Positions 18,784 to 29,742 are shown, counted from the first letter of the stretch. The stretch is 64,000 nucleotides of DNA from Paraburkholderia madseniana (GCF_009690905.1 NZ_VOSW01000016.1:53960-117959), one strand, 5' to 3'. Notes: generated by a model from the sequence alone, not told the origin. Translations and numbers: made by a program.

Positions 18784-20259
18784 ATGGCCAAGCAATGGGA
18801 AGTCGTGATCGGTCTGGAGACCCACGCGCAACTGTCGACCCAATCGAAGATTTTCTCGGGCACCGCCACGCAATTCGGCGCTGCGCCGAACACGCAGGCC
18901 AGCCCCGTTGATCTGGCATTGCCGGGCACGCTGCCGGTGATGAACCGCGGCGCCGTGGAGCGCGCGATTCAGTTTGGCCTCGCGATCGGCTCGACGATCG
19001 CGCCGCGCAGCATTTTTGCGCGCAAGAACTACTTTTACCCCGATCTGCCGAAGGGCTATCAGATCAGCCAGTACGAAATCCCCGTCGTGCAGGGCGGCCA
19101 GGTGACGATCCAGGTCCCGGCTAACGAAAAGGCGGGCAAGGAAGCGTACGAGAAGGTCGTCAACCTGACGCGCGCTCACCTCGAGGAAGACGCGGGCAAG
19201 TCGCTGCACGAAGACTTCGCGGGCATGACCGGCATCGACCTGAATCGCGCCGGCACGCCGCTGCTCGAAATCGTCACCGAGCCGGAAATGCGCAGCGCGG
19301 CTGAAGCGGTCGCGTATGCCAAGACGCTGCACACGCTGGTCACATGGCTCGGCATCTGCGACGGCAACATGCAGGAAGGCTCGTTCCGTTGCGACGCGAA
19401 CGTGTCGGTGCGCCCGGTTGGTCAGGCGGAATTCGGCACGCGTGCCGAGATCAAGAACCTGAACTCGTTCCGCTTCCTCGAAGAAGCGATCCAGTACGAA
19501 GTGCGCCGCCAGATCGAATTGATCGAAGACGGCGGCACGGTGGTGCAGGAAACGCGTCTGTACGATCCGGACAAGCGCGAAACGCGGTCGATGCGCAGCA
19601 AGGAAGACGCGCACGATTACCGCTATTTCCCCGATCCCGATCTGATGCCGCTGGTGATCGACGCAGCGTGGGTTGAGCGCGTGAAGGGCGAAATGCCGGA
19701 ACTGCCGGTTGCGATTCAACAGCGCTTCGTCACGCAATACGGCCTGACGCCGTACGACGCTAACGTGCTGACGTCGAGCAAGGCCATGGCTGCGTACTAC
19801 GAAGCGGTCGTCCTCAAGGTCGGTCCGTCGAACGCGAAGGTCGCGGCGAACTGGCTGATGGGCGAGGTGTCGTCGCAACTGAATCGCGAAGACCTGGACA
19901 TCGCTGACAGCCCGGTTTCGTCCGCGCAACTCTCGTTGCTGCTGCAACGTATCGCCGACGGCACGATCTCGAACAAGATCGCCAAGGAAATTTTCCTCGC
20001 GATCTGGGAAGAGAAGGCCACCGACGAAGCCGCTGCCGATCGCATCATCGAAGCGAAGGGTTTGAAGCAGATTTCGGATACCGGCGCGCTGGAAGCGATC
20101 ATCGACGAAGTGCTCGCCGCGAACCAGAAGTCGGTTGAGGAATTCCGCGCCGGCAAGGAAAAAGCGTTCAACGCGCTGATCGGTCAGGCGATGAAAGCGA
20201 CCAAGGGCAAGGCTAATCCGGCGCAGGTGAACGAACTGCTGAAGAAGAAGCTGTCCTGA
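18784..20259 (+). CDS. gatB: Glutamyl/aspartyl-tRNA amidotransferase subunit B
   Basis: 491 aa from the ATG at 18784; a GTG at 18775 would add three residues. GatB binds the misacylated tRNA, activates the carboxylate with ATP and amidates it. The kinase-like domain opens with [15 protein letters not shown] and has [18 protein letters not shown]. The helical and YqeY-like tail domain ends in KKKLS. The ribosome site GGAG is present at the gatA stop. Confidence 0.97.
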   Translation: MAKQWEVVIGLETHAQLSTQSKIFSGTATQFGAAPNTQASPVDLALPGTLPVMNRGAVERAIQFGLAIGSTIAPRSIFARKNYFYPDLPKGYQISQYEIPVVQGGQVTIQVPANEKAGKEAYEKVVNLTRAHLEEDAGKSLHEDFAGMTGIDLNRAGTPLLEIVTEPEMRSAAEAVAYAKTLHTLVTWLGICDGNMQEGSFRCDANVSVRPVGQAEFGTRAEIKNLNSFRFLEEAIQYEVRRQIELIEDGGTVVQETRLYDPDKRETRSMRSKEDAHDYRYFPDPDLMPLVIDAAWVERVKGEMPELPVAIQQRFVTQYGLTPYDANVLTSSKAMAAYYEAVVLKVGPSNAKVAANWLMGEVSSQLNREDLDIADSPVSSAQLSLLLQRIADGTISNKIAKEIFLAIWEEKATDEAAADRIIEAKGLKQISDTGALEAIIDEVLAANQKSVEEFRAGKEKAFNALIGQAMKATKGKANPAQVNELLKKKLS

Positions 20260-20304
20260 GTTGAAGTCATGTGACCGGTGCGAGTGCGCCGGTCATCGCG
20301 GGCT

Positions 20305-20359
20305 GTTGCCGGAAACGAAAGTGGGGCAACGGCCCGTTTCATTTTGCGGGCCTGCTTTT
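20305..20359 (+). terminator. Tandem hairpins after gatB
   Basis: Two adjacent stems are present: GTTGCC (20305-20310) with GGCAAC (20325-20330), then GGCCCG (20331-20336) with CGGGCC (20347-20352). The second is followed by TGCTTTTA. The second hairpin is a plausible intrinsic terminator for gatCAB. Confidence 0.6.
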
Positions 20360-20391
20360 ATGTACCGCTGAACGCAGATCACGGAGTGTGA

Positions 20392-21231
20392 ATGGCGAAG
20401 CAACCCGAACTCGACGATTTCCGCGTACCGTATTTCGACGACGGCAAGAAGAGCAGCAAATTCTCACTCGACGCTTTCGACCCGGCCGCGAAGCCTTTTT
20501 CGAGCGGTTCGAAAGATGCCGACCGGGTGCGATTGTCGGAGATCGGCGCGATCCTCGACACGCAGCAGGAGTGCCTGCACGCGCAGCAGAAACGCCGGGT
20601 ATTGCTGGTGTTGCAAGGCATGGACACGAGCGGCAAGGACGGCACGATCCGCGCGGTGTTTCATGAGGTCGATCCGCTTGGTTTGCGCATCGTGCCGTTC
20701 AAGGCGCCTACGCCTGTGGAGCTGGCGCACGATTTTCTCTGGCGCGTGCATGCGCAGGCGCCCGCTGCCGGGGAGTTGACCATCTTCAACCGTAGCCACT
20801 ACGAAGATCTGCTGGTGCCGACCGTGCTCGGCAATCTGGACGCCGAAGCATTTGAGCAGCGCTGTGGCCACATTCGCCAGTTCGAAAAGCTGCTGGCCGA
20901 CAGCGGTACGGCCATCGTCAAGTGCATGCTGCATATTTCGAAAGATGAGCAGCGTGAGCGTTTGCAAGCGCGCATCGACGATCCGAGCAAGCACTGGAAA
21001 TTCGACGTCTCCGATCTCGAAGCCCGCAAGCAGTGGGACAAATATCAGGCGGTGTACCGCGATACGCTGGCCGTGACGTCGACCGAATACGCACCGTGGT
21101 ACGTGGTCCCGGCCGACTCGAAGACCCATCGCAATGTGATGGTCGCCGAGTTGTTGCTACGCACGTTCGAAGCATTAAAGCTCGAATATCCGCCTGCCAA
21201 GGAATCGCTGAAGGGCATCAAGGTCGAATGA
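20392..21231 (+). CDS. PPK2-family polyphosphate:nucleotide phosphotransferase
   Basis: 279 aa. PPK2 enzymes transfer phosphate between polyphosphate and nucleoside mono- or diphosphates. The Walker A-like loop GMDTSGKDGT, the PPK2 motif FKAPTPVELAHDFLWR, the Walker B-like FNRSHYEDLL and the lid-region Arg residues are all present. The short single-domain form with an N-terminal YFDDGKKSSKF lead resembles the class that can phosphorylate AMP or ADP, but the class is an inference. It stands alone between gatB and xth. Confidence 0.88.
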   Translation: MAKQPELDDFRVPYFDDGKKSSKFSLDAFDPAAKPFSSGSKDADRVRLSEIGAILDTQQECLHAQQKRRVLLVLQGMDTSGKDGTIRAVFHEVDPLGLRIVPFKAPTPVELAHDFLWRVHAQAPAAGELTIFNRSHYEDLLVPTVLGNLDAEAFEQRCGHIRQFEKLLADSGTAIVKCMLHISKDEQRERLQARIDDPSKHWKFDVSDLEARKQWDKYQAVYRDTLAVTSTEYAPWYVVPADSKTHRNVMVAELLLRTFEALKLEYPPAKESLKGIKVE

Positions 21232-21285
21232 CCCTGCGCCTTCGGTCATGTGCTCCAGAAACGAATTGAACATAAAGGAAACGAC

Positions 21286-22065
21286 ATGTTGCGTGTGATT
21301 ACCGCCAACCTGAACGGCATCCGCTCAGCGGCGAAGAAGGGTTTTTTCGACTGGTTCGGCGAACAGAAAGCCGACGTGCTGTGCGTGCAGGAAATCAAAT
21401 GTTCGCAAGACGACATGACGCCCGAATTCATGGCGCCGCACGATTACACCGGCTATTTCCAGCATGCGGTGAAGAAGGGTTATAGCGGCGCGGGCGTGTA
21501 CACGCGCCATGAACCGGATGAAGTGGTGATCGGATTCGGCAGCGAAGAATTCGATCCGGAAGGGCGCTATGTCGAATTGCGCTTCGGCAAACTTTCGGTG
21601 ATTTCTGTGTATGTACCGTCGGGATCGAGCGGTGAAGATCGCCAGCAGGCCAAGTTCCGCTTCATGGACGAGTTCATGCCGCATCTCGCGGAACTGGCCC
21701 AGGAACGGGAAGTGATCGTGTGCGGCGACGTGAACATCGTCCACAAAGAGATCGACATCAAGAACTGGAAGAGCAACCAGAAGAATTCAGGCTGCCTGCC
21801 GGAAGAGCGTGAGTGGCTCACCAAGCTGTTTGACGAAGTCGGTTACGTCGACGTATTTCGCACGCTCGATCAGCGGCCCGAGCAATACACGTGGTGGAGC
21901 AATCGCGGTCAGGCGTATGCGAAGAACGTGGGGTGGCGGATCGATTATCAGATCGCGACGCAGGGCATCGCCGGCAAGGCGAAACGCACCGACGTGTTCC
22001 GCGATATCAAGTTCAGCGACCATGCGCCGCTGACGGTTGATTACGATCACAAGGTCAAGAAGTAA
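21286..22065 (+). CDS. xth: Exodeoxyribonuclease III (AP endonuclease)
   Basis: 259 aa from the ATG at 21286 with AAAGGA upstream. A Mg-dependent DNA-repair nuclease of the EEP fold that cuts at abasic sites and degrades 3' ends. Motifs are TANLNGIRSAAKKGFFDWF, the metal-binding LCVQEIK, the catalytic Tyr and Asp/Asn region VCGDVNIVHKEID, WRIDYQ and the terminal SDHAPLTVDY with the catalytic His. Convergent with the M48 protease gene; a GC-rich stem (22080-22087 with 22118-22125) lies between them. Confidence 0.95.
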   Translation: MLRVITANLNGIRSAAKKGFFDWFGEQKADVLCVQEIKCSQDDMTPEFMAPHDYTGYFQHAVKKGYSGAGVYTRHEPDEVVIGFGSEEFDPEGRYVELRFGKLSVISVYVPSGSSGEDRQQAKFRFMDEFMPHLAELAQEREVIVCGDVNIVHKEIDIKNWKSNQKNSGCLPEEREWLTKLFDEVGYVDVFRTLDQRPEQYTWWSNRGQAYAKNVGWRIDYQIATQGIAGKAKRTDVFRDIKFSDHAPLTVDYDHKVKK

Positions 22066-22131
22066 GCACGGCTGACCCGAGCCGCAAGGGAACTGCGCAA
22101 GCCGCAAGCCAAGCGCTGCGGCTCGCGCAAC

Positions 22132-23442
22132 TCACTCGCTGACCGGTTTGCGGCGCGGGCGGCCCATGCCGGCATAGTCCGGCAGCGCATCGACGGTCTT
22201 GCCGATTGCCTTCGCATAGAGCGGCAACATATCCGGCAAACGCTTAATAATGTCCTGACGCCGCGCCGGCGTGTACGGGTGCACGTAGATATAGCCCTGC
22301 TCGCGATTGCTGCGAGTCGCCGTGGCCAGCTTGTCCCACAGCGTGACTGCCGCGCGCGGATCGAAGCCGGCGCGCGAGGCGATATCGCTGCCGATCACAT
22401 CGGCCTCGGTTTCGTCGGTGCCCTCATACTTCATCTCCAGCAAGCGCGAACCGATGCCGAGCGGCGCGGCACCCAGATCGGCGAGCCCGAAGAGCTGCGG
22501 GATCGTGCCGGACGAGTCGAGCTGGCTCGACTGCAGTTCGCCGAGCCGCTCACGTGCATGTTCGCGCAGTGCGTGCGCGATCTCGTGACCGATCAGCATG
22601 CCGAGTTCGTTGTCGTTCAAACGCGTGCGGTCGAGTAGGCCGCTATACACCACGATCTTGCCGCCCGGCAGGCAGTACATGCGGATATCGGGCGAGCGCA
22701 CCACCGCCACATCCCACTTCCAGCCCTTGGCCCGCTCGTTCCATTTCAACGAGTAGGGAATCATCTTGTCGACGATCGACCGTACCCGCGTGACGTGGGC
22801 GTCGGTGTCGCCGTACAGGCGGTTTGCGTGGTCCGCGCCGTACGTGATCTGGCTGAACTCTTCGGCCGCTTGCGCCTCGAGCATCGGTGACGGGATCAGG
22901 TTGCGAAACACGAGGTAGCCGCCGTAGCGCAACTGCGTGTTCGGCGCACTGTAAGTCGGCGGCGTGGGGGTGTTGGCGGCTGCGGCGGGCGACGACGTTG
23001 CGGCAGGCGCTTTTGCGGCCGTAGCCGGCGTCGAGGTGGCGGCCGGCGTTTTGGCCGTTACTGGCGCCGGTGGCGGCTGTGTTGAAGCGGGCGGCGTGGC
23101 GGCTGCAGGTGCGCTGCCGGCGTTCGTGGCGCTGGTCGCGCCGGCCGCAGCCGGTGTCGCGTTTTCGGGATTTGAAGTGTTCGGTGCCGATTTCGCCGCC
23201 GGTGCCGGTGCCGGCGCCGGCGCCGCTGCCGGAGCCGGTGTGGTGGTGGCCGCCGCTGTTGCACTGGAGCCGACCGCAGGCATCGCTGTCGCGTAGGCGC
23301 TCAACGGCGCCGCCAACGTCATCAGGCTCGCACAACCGAGCGCCAGCACCGCACGCTGCCCCGCGCGTCCGGCCTTCAGCGAAGAGATCCCGAAGGTGTC
23401 CGAAACCGGGCGCACCCCGCGCTTTGACTGACGCACCGTCAC
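22132..23442 (-). CDS. Periplasmic M48-family zinc protease (BepA/LoiP-like)
   Basis: 436 aa from a GTG that overlaps the upstream MFS stop (GTGA). A signal sequence (RAVLALGCASLMTLAAPLSA) is followed by a long Ala/Pro/Thr low-complexity linker of about 110 residues, then an M48 peptidase domain with zinc site HEIAHALREH and downstream Glu ligand region ETEADVIG. M48 proteases of this kind act in outer-membrane quality control. The linker is unusually long and repetitive and would place the catalytic domain away from the membrane if the signal is not cleaved. Confidence 0.86.
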   Translation of the reverse strand: MTVRQSKRGVRPVSDTFGISSLKAGRAGQRAVLALGCASLMTLAAPLSAYATAMPAVGSSATAAATTTPAPAAAPAPAPAPAAKSAPNTSNPENATPAAAGATSATNAGSAPAAATPPASTQPPPAPVTAKTPAATSTPATAAKAPAATSSPAAAANTPTPPTYSAPNTQLRYGGYLVFRNLIPSPMLEAQAAEEFSQITYGADHANRLYGDTDAHVTRVRSIVDKMIPYSLKWNERAKGWKWDVAVVRSPDIRMYCLPGGKIVVYSGLLDRTRLNDNELGMLIGHEIAHALREHARERLGELQSSQLDSSGTIPQLFGLADLGAAPLGIGSRLLEMKYEGTDETEADVIGSDIASRAGFDPRAAVTLWDKLATATRSNREQGYIYVHPYTPARRQDIIKRLPDMLPLYAKAIGKTVDALPDYAGMGRPRRKPVSE

Positions 23443-24833
23443 GACCGGGTTCTCCAGGGCGCGATGCGCAGCAGAAGTAGCATGCCGGGCAGCCCCAGCG
23501 CGGTACACACAATGAAATAGTCGAACCAGCCGATCTTTGCGACCACATAGCCGCTTGCCGCCGATGCCAACGTGCGCGGCACGGAAGCCAAACTCGTGAA
23601 AAGTGCGAACTGCGTGGCCGTGTAGCGCGGATCAGTGGTGCTGGCGATATAGGCGACGAAGGCAGACATCGTCAGGCCGGTCGCAAAGGTTTCAAGGCCG
23701 TAGACGAGCGCGAGCGCCACCGAGCGCGGATCGAGTTGGACGGTCCAGTCGATGCCGAACACCGACAGCAGTTTCGTCGTACCCTGGCTCAGCCCAACCG
23801 CGATGTCATAGACGACAGCCAATCCAGGCGAGGTTGGGCCAATATGCGCGAGCCACGCGAAGCCGAGCGTCGACACCATCTGCAGGACGCCAAAAATCCA
23901 CAGTCCACGGCCGATGCCAATACGCATCAGCCAGATCCCGCCGACGATCCCACCCGCGAGACTCGCGCCGAACGCGGTAGTCTTGGCGATCACACCGATT
24001 TGCGTGCGCGAGAAACCGATGTCGAGAAAGAATGACGTCGATAGCGTGGTGGCCATCGTGTCGCCGAGTTTGTACAGAAAGATGAACGCCAGTACAAAGA
24101 GCGCGCCGCGCCAACCGTCGCGCTGGATAAATTCGCGGAACGGCAGCACGATCGCATCACGCAGGTTTTTCGGCGGCGCGCCGTGTATCTCAGGCTCGCG
24201 CACCACCAGCGTCATGATCATGCCGGGCAGCATGAAGGCGGCGGTGACGATGAAAACGGTGGTCCACGGCAGGTGGTCAGACAGAATCAGCGCCAGCGAA
24301 CCCGGCACCAGTGCGGCAATCTTGTACGCGTTCACGTGCACCGCATTGCCGAGACCCTGCTGCGTGTCGCTCAGCAACTCGCGCCGGTAGGCGTCGATCA
24401 CAATGTCCTGGCTCGCGCCGAAGAACGCGACCAGCGCCGTCAAAGCCGCTACCGTCCAGATCGAATCCTTCGGCGACACGAAACCGAGCGTGGCAATCGC
24501 ACCTGCCACCAGAATCTGCGTGACCAGCATCCAGCCGCGCCGTCTACCCGGACGCCAGCCCGGAAAGCGCGGCACGTAGCGGTCCATCAGCGGCGCCCAG
24601 ATGAATTTCCAGGTGTACGGGAACTGAATCAGCGCAAAAAGGCCGATTTCCTTCAGATTGACGCCTTCGGAGCGTAGCCACGCCTGCACCAGATAGACGA
24701 GCGTGAACAGCGGCAGTCCCGACGTAAAGCCGAGAAAGACGCAGATCAGCATGCGCGTATTCAGGAACGCGCGCCAGCCGGGATGTTCTTCGTGAGCGGT
24801 AAGTGCAGGCGCCTCGTGCGGCGGGTTCGACAT
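23439..24833 (-). CDS. AmpG-like MFS permease
   Basis: 464 aa, with about 12 to 14 membrane helices. The opening LICVFLGFTSGLPLFTLVYLVQAWLRSEGV with TWKFIWAPLMDRY is characteristic of the AmpG family, inner-membrane importers of GlcNAc-anhydromuropeptides used in cell-wall recycling and beta-lactamase induction. Function is inferred from family. It overlaps the M48 protease gene by 4 bp and lies 14 bp after metW, so it may be read from the metX-metW transcript. Confidence 0.86.
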   Translation of the reverse strand: MSNPPHEAPALTAHEEHPGWRAFLNTRMLICVFLGFTSGLPLFTLVYLVQAWLRSEGVNLKEIGLFALIQFPYTWKFIWAPLMDRYVPRFPGWRPGRRRGWMLVTQILVAGAIATLGFVSPKDSIWTVAALTALVAFFGASQDIVIDAYRRELLSDTQQGLGNAVHVNAYKIAALVPGSLALILSDHLPWTTVFIVTAAFMLPGMIMTLVVREPEIHGAPPKNLRDAIVLPFREFIQRDGWRGALFVLAFIFLYKLGDTMATTLSTSFFLDIGFSRTQIGVIAKTTAFGASLAGGIVGGIWLMRIGIGRGLWIFGVLQMVSTLGFAWLAHIGPTSPGLAVVYDIAVGLSQGTTKLLSVFGIDWTVQLDPRSVALALVYGLETFATGLTMSAFVAYIASTTDPRYTATQFALFTSLASVPRTLASAASGYVVAKIGWFDYFIVCTALGLPGMLLLLRIAPWRTRS

Positions 24834-24847
24834 GTGGATAAGTGGCG

Positions 24848-25456
24848 TTAGCTTTTCTTGACGCGATAGACCGCAAGACTACCACGCCAGTTCACGCCCC
24901 ATCGCACCACCTGGCCTTCGTGCAGCACCACGCGGTCGAGGATCTCGATGCCGACTTCCGGCGCCAGCGCCTCGAAATCCTTGATCGTCAGCACCCGCAC
25001 GTTCGGCGTGTTGTGCCACTGGAAAGGCAGCGACTTCGACACCGGCATGCGGCCCTGCAGCACGGACAGCCGATGCGCCCAGTAGCCGAAATTCGGGAAC
25101 GAAACGATGCATTCCTTGCCGACCCGCACCGTCTCGCGCAGGATCGCGGCCGTCTGATGAATGGTTTGCAGCGTTTGCGACAGAACCGCAAAGTCGAAGC
25201 TGCCGTCTTCGAACAGGCGCAGGCCGTCTTCCAGATTCTGCTGGATCACGTTGACGCCGTTCTGCGTCGACGCCAGCACGCCGGCGTCGTTGATTTCGAT
25301 GCCGTAGCCCTGCACGTCCAGTTCTTCGGTCAGGAGCGACAGCAGCGAGCCGTCGCCGCAACCCAGATCGAGCACGGTGGCGCGCGGTTCGACCCAGCGG
25401 GCGATCGCGCGGAAGTCTGGGCGTAGGGCCAGATAATCGAGTGCTCGCTGGTTCAT
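24848..25456 (-). CDS. metW: Methionine biosynthesis protein MetW
   Basis: 202 aa. A SAM-methyltransferase-fold protein that accompanies MetX in many proteobacteria and is reported to support homoserine acyltransferase activity. It has motif [17 protein letters not shown] followed by GYGIEIND and [20 protein letters not shown], the latter highly conserved in MetW. The ATG overlaps the metX stop (ATGA), so the pair is translationally coupled. The long open frame reaching back into metX is an overlap artefact. Confidence 0.94.
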   Translation of the reverse strand: MNQRALDYLALRPDFRAIARWVEPRATVLDLGCGDGSLLSLLTEELDVQGYGIEINDAGVLASTQNGVNVIQQNLEDGLRLFEDGSFDFAVLSQTLQTIHQTAAILRETVRVGKECIVSFPNFGYWAHRLSVLQGRMPVSKSLPFQWHNTPNVRVLTIKDFEALAPEVGIEILDRVVLHEGQVVRWGVNWRGSLAVYRVKKS

Positions 25457-26598
25457 GCGTTCACCTCGTTCGTAATACGTTCGTAATAGGCGCGCATCAG
25501 GTTGTGATAGCGCGCGTCGTCGAGCAGGAAGGCGTCGTGGCCGTGCGGCGCGTCGATTTCCGCGTACGTCACCGTGCGCTTGTGGTCGAGCAGCGCCTTC
25601 ACCAGTTCGCGCGAGCGGGCCGGCGCGAAACGCCAGTCGGTCGAGAAACTGGCGATCAGGTACTTCGCCGTGGTGTGGGCGACGGCGGCGGTCAGATCGC
25701 CGTCGAAGGCCTTGGCTGGATCGAAATAGTCGAGCGCGCGGGTGATCAGCAGGTACGTGTTCGCGTCGAAGTAGTCGGCGAACTTGTCGCCTTGGTAGCG
25801 CAGGTACGACTCCACTTCGAATTCCACGTCGAAGTTGAAGTTGTACGCGTCCACCGCGCCTTCCGCGCGGCGCAACGAGCGGCCGAATTTCTCGGCCATG
25901 TCGTCGTCCGACAGATACGTGATGTGGCCGATCATGCGCGCGACGCGCAAGCCCCGCTTCGGCTTCACGTTGTGCGCGTAGTAGTTGCCGCCGTGGAAGT
26001 CGGGGTCCGACAGGATCGCCGAGCGTGCTACCTCGTTGAATGCGATGTTCTGCGCGGAGAGCTTCGGTGTGGACGCGACCACGATGCAATGGCCTACGCG
26101 GTCCGGATACATCATGCTCCACGCGAGCGCCTGCATGCCGCCGAGGCTGCCGCCCATGACCGCCGCGAAACGCGTGATGCCGAACTCATCGGCGACGCGC
26201 GCCTGGGCGTTCACCCAGTCTTCAACCGTGACGACTGGAAAGGTCGCGCCGTACGGATTGCCGGTCGCCGGATCGAGGCTCATCGGCCCGGTCGAGCCGA
26301 AGCACGAACCCAGGTTGTTCACGCCGATCACGAAGAACCTGTTGGTGTCGAGCGGCTTGCCCGGGCCAACCATGTTGTCCCACCAGCCGATGTCCTTCAG
26401 ATTGTCGGCGTACACGCCCGCCACGTGGTGCGACGCGTTGAGCGCGTGGCATACCAGCACGGCATTGCTACGCGCGGCGTTGAGCGTGCCGTAGGTCTCG
26501 ACCATCAGGTCGTAACCGGCCAGCGAGCTGCCGTTCTGCAGCAGCAGCGGCTCGGTGAAATGCATTTTTTGGGGAGCGACGATACCGATCGATTCCAT
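25453..26598 (-). CDS. metX: Homoserine O-acyltransferase MetX
   Basis: 381 aa. An alpha/beta-hydrolase enzyme that acylates homoserine as the first committed step of methionine synthesis. The nucleophile elbow [12 protein letters not shown] carries the catalytic Ser; the Asp and His lie near the C-terminus (around [12 protein letters not shown]). MetX proteins may use acetyl-CoA or succinyl-CoA, and I cannot assign the donor from motifs alone. The leader contains a SAM-II-like aptamer and a hairpin that pairs the weak ribosome-site region. A three-codon ORF (ATG GCG GAA TGA) abuts the start codon in the same frame. Confidence 0.94.
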   Translation of the reverse strand: MESIGIVAPQKMHFTEPLLLQNGSSLAGYDLMVETYGTLNAARSNAVLVCHALNASHHVAGVYADNLKDIGWWDNMVGPGKPLDTNRFFVIGVNNLGSCFGSTGPMSLDPATGNPYGATFPVVTVEDWVNAQARVADEFGITRFAAVMGGSLGGMQALAWSMMYPDRVGHCIVVASTPKLSAQNIAFNEVARSAILSDPDFHGGNYYAHNVKPKRGLRVARMIGHITYLSDDDMAEKFGRSLRRAEGAVDAYNFNFDVEFEVESYLRYQGDKFADYFDANTYLLITRALDYFDPAKAFDGDLTAAVAHTTAKYLIASFSTDWRFAPARSRELVKALLDHKRTVTYAEIDAPHGHDAFLLDDARYHNLMRAYYERITNEVNA

Positions 26599-26669
26599 TC
26601 ATTCCGCCATTTAACAAATACAGGGCGGCTAGATTGGCGTCGGCGAAGCACGGAGGAGAAACGGTGTGC

Positions 26670-26767
26670 GCGGCTGACGACCTCTTTAGCCGCATTTATA
26701 GTGAACCGCGGGATCGTATGTTCCCGCTAGTTCGCGCGCCCGCAATCGAGTCAGCAAATCGGCGCGT
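26670..26767 (-). promoter_or_regulatory. SAM-II-like riboswitch upstream of metX
   Basis: Read on the minus strand from 26767. P1 CGCGCC (26766-26761) pairs with GGCGCG (26740-26735). It encloses a 20-nt loop that opens GATTTG and closes TTGCG. Then comes a long loop with a 6-bp hairpin (GCGGGA/TCCCGC, 26727-26708) and the 3' segment TATAAATGCGGCTAAAGAGG. This matches the SAM-II signature (GAUUU, UUGC, UAAAUG, GCUAAA). TTGCG can form the pseudoknot with TGCGG. An alternative stem, GCGGCT/AGCCGC (26693-26670), would break the pseudoknot. A TATACT -10 lies upstream at 26838-26833. The rest of the gap 26599-26899 holds no gene. Confidence 0.75.
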
Positions 26768-26899
26768 AATAGGTGTTCAGGGTGCTCTGGGCCGCGGTCC
26801 CATGTGGTTCGGTAAGCCGCAGTCAGGCGCAAAGTATAGCGGAAAATTTCATGCGGCAGCGTCGCGGGCGGCGCCTTGCCGCTGCGCCTGCCGCGCTGA

Positions 26900-27598
26900 C
26901 TACTGAAGAATCAGCAGCAGTTGCGCGTCGGCGTGTTCGGCGGGCGGCCGCGCAAAGCCGCTGCGTACATACCGATGCCAGCGGCCGATGATGTAGCTCA
27001 GCAGCAGGCTCGCGCGGATCGCGGGATCGTAGCCGGCGGGCAGCGGGGCAGCGTGTGCATTGGCGCTCAGGCCGGCGTTTTCCGCCATGCTTGCGTTTGC
27101 CTCCATCTGAGCCAGCCGCAAACACTGCTTCAACGACGCCTCGACTCGTTCCAGCATCTGATTGACCCGCTCGGTCAGCCGTTCGTGCTCGCCGACCAGC
27201 GCCTCGCAGGTCAGCACGCGCGTCATGCCGGGATTCTTCGCGGGGAAGTTGAGCAGCATCAGGGCGATCGCGCGGGCTTGCAGCACGCCGTTGCTTTCCT
27301 TGTCGGCGATCTGGTTGATCAAGCCGAAGATGGTCTGCTCGATGAACTCGATGAGCCCTTCGAACATTTGCGCCTTGCTGGCGAAATGGCGGTACAGCGC
27401 GGCTTCCGAGACGCCGAGCCGGGCGGCGAGCGCCGCCGTGGTGATCTTTTCGCTCTTCGGCGCCTCCAGCATCGCGGCAAGCGTCTGCAGGATATGCACG
27501 CGGCGCTCGCCCGGCTTCAGGCGCGGCGCACGCGGGGCGCCCGACGGCGCGGGTTCGTGTTCGGCTACGGCTTCGTCCGGCTTGTCGATCGGCTGCAT
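26900..27598 (-). CDS. slmA: TetR-family nucleoid occlusion factor SlmA
   Basis: 232 aa from the ATG at 27598; a longer start at 27676 is possible. It has an N-terminal TetR helix-turn-helix (ITTAALAARLGVSEAALYRHFASKAQMFEGLI) and a C-terminal all-helical dimer domain, as in SlmA, the DNA-bound inhibitor of FtsZ assembly over the chromosome. The segment YRHFASKAQMFEGLIEFIE is very close to SlmA of other proteobacteria. The C-terminus is longer than in E. coli, with an Ala/Asn-rich insertion (about residues 175-200). Oriented with metX and argB, and 17 bp from the nucleotidase gene. Confidence 0.85.
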   Translation of the reverse strand: MQPIDKPDEAVAEHEPAPSGAPRAPRLKPGERRVHILQTLAAMLEAPKSEKITTAALAARLGVSEAALYRHFASKAQMFEGLIEFIEQTIFGLINQIADKESNGVLQARAIALMLLNFPAKNPGMTRVLTCEALVGEHERLTERVNQMLERVEASLKQCLRLAQMEANASMAENAGLSANAHAAPLPAGYDPAIRASLLLSYIIGRWHRYVRSGFARPPAEHADAQLLLILQ

Positions 27599-27615
27599 GG
27601 CTGTCGCCCCGTCTG

Positions 27616-28368
27616 CTATCTCTTCAAACGAACCGAGCGGCTGCCCAGTCGTAGTGATTTTAACGAACGAATGCATCGATCGACATAGTGCGGCCGACCG
27701 GTGCCCGGCAGACGCGTCGGCACGCCGTCCGCGTGCGGCTTGCGCGGCAGATGGCCGGTGATCCACACGGTGCGGATGCCGAGCCGCCGGTAGTTCTTCA
27801 GATGCGAGCGCGTGTCTTCCACGAGGATCACGTTCTTGAGCGAGACGTGCGCGTCGCGCATCGCCTTGCGCAGCATCGATTGGTCGGGTTTGGCGCGCCA
27901 GCTGCGGCGATCGCGCATATGTTCGATCGCAATCACCTGTTCGAACAGACGCTCGATGCGCAGTTCCGAGAGCACCGCGCGCGCATAGGCCTCGGGGGCA
28001 TTGGTCAGCACGAGCTTGCGGCCGGGCAGCGATGCGACGAGGCGCGCGACGCCGCGTTCGTGACGGATCATCGAGCCGAGATCGGGGAACGTGTGGACGA
28101 CTTTCAGGAAGTCGTTCGGGTCGAGCGGATGATGGCGTGCCAGACCGAGCAGCGCCGCGCCATAGCGTTGTGTGTAACCGGTGCGCAGACGGTTGGCCTC
28201 GTCGATGTCGACTCCCAGCGAGTCGATGATGTACTGCGTCATGCCCTGATTGATCGCCGGAAAGATCGCGTGCGAGGCGTGATGCAACGTGTTGTCGAGA
28301 TCGAACAGCCAGACCGGACTGCCGCCTGCGATGTGCGGACGACGGCGTCGGGAAGTGGGGGTGCGCAT
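27616..28368 (-). CDS. HAD-family pyrimidine 5'-nucleotidase
   Basis: 250 aa. A haloacid-dehalogenase hydrolase of the SDT1/pyrimidine 5'-nucleotidase type. The DxD nucleophile is in WLFDLDNTLHHASHAIFP, the Thr of motif II in KLVLTNAPEAYA, and the motif III/IV region in KPDQSML and ILVEDTRSHLKN. The N-terminal Arg-rich 15 residues are probably disordered, and a later start is possible. It would dephosphorylate pyrimidine nucleoside monophosphates. It is the first gene after argB on the minus strand. Confidence 0.86.
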   Translation of the reverse strand: MRTPTSRRRRPHIAGGSPVWLFDLDNTLHHASHAIFPAINQGMTQYIIDSLGVDIDEANRLRTGYTQRYGAALLGLARHHPLDPNDFLKVVHTFPDLGSMIRHERGVARLVASLPGRKLVLTNAPEAYARAVLSELRIERLFEQVIAIEHMRDRRSWRAKPDQSMLRKAMRDAHVSLKNVILVEDTRSHLKNYRRLGIRTVWITGHLPRKPHADGVPTRLPGTGRPHYVDRCIRSLKSLRLGSRSVRLKR

Positions 28369-28521
28369 GATGGAGGACGCCGTTCAGGCGCGGGCAGTCG
28401 CTTCACGCAGCAAACGCGGACGACGCTTCGCGATGCGGAAGGCGATAAAAGAAGGGAGAGCGTTTTTGCGCCAGAGGGTAGCGCGTTGTGTACCGCTTGA
28501 AGCAGCGGCAGTGCAACTGCA

Positions 28522-28562
28522 CGGCCCACATGGCACGCCTGATTGGCGTACCGTGTGGGCCG
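28522..28562. other. Long near-perfect hairpin between argB and the nucleotidase
   Basis: An 18-bp stem (28522-28539 with 28545-28562) interrupted by two non-Watson-Crick positions, with a 5-nt loop. There is no clear T run on the minus strand. It probably terminates or stabilises the argB transcript. Confidence 0.6.
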
Positions 28563-28577
28563 GGTTTGAGACAGGAA

Positions 28578-29675
<1,098 letters not shown>

Positions 29676-29742
29676 TCACGGCGGCGCGCGAGTCGTGGCA
29701 TCATTTCCTGATCCAGGCTGAAGCGAGATCATCCGGCACCTC

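Noticed and set aside
27688..28500. Plus-strand frame across the HAD nucleotidase
   Set aside because: Antisense to a gene with clear HAD motifs.
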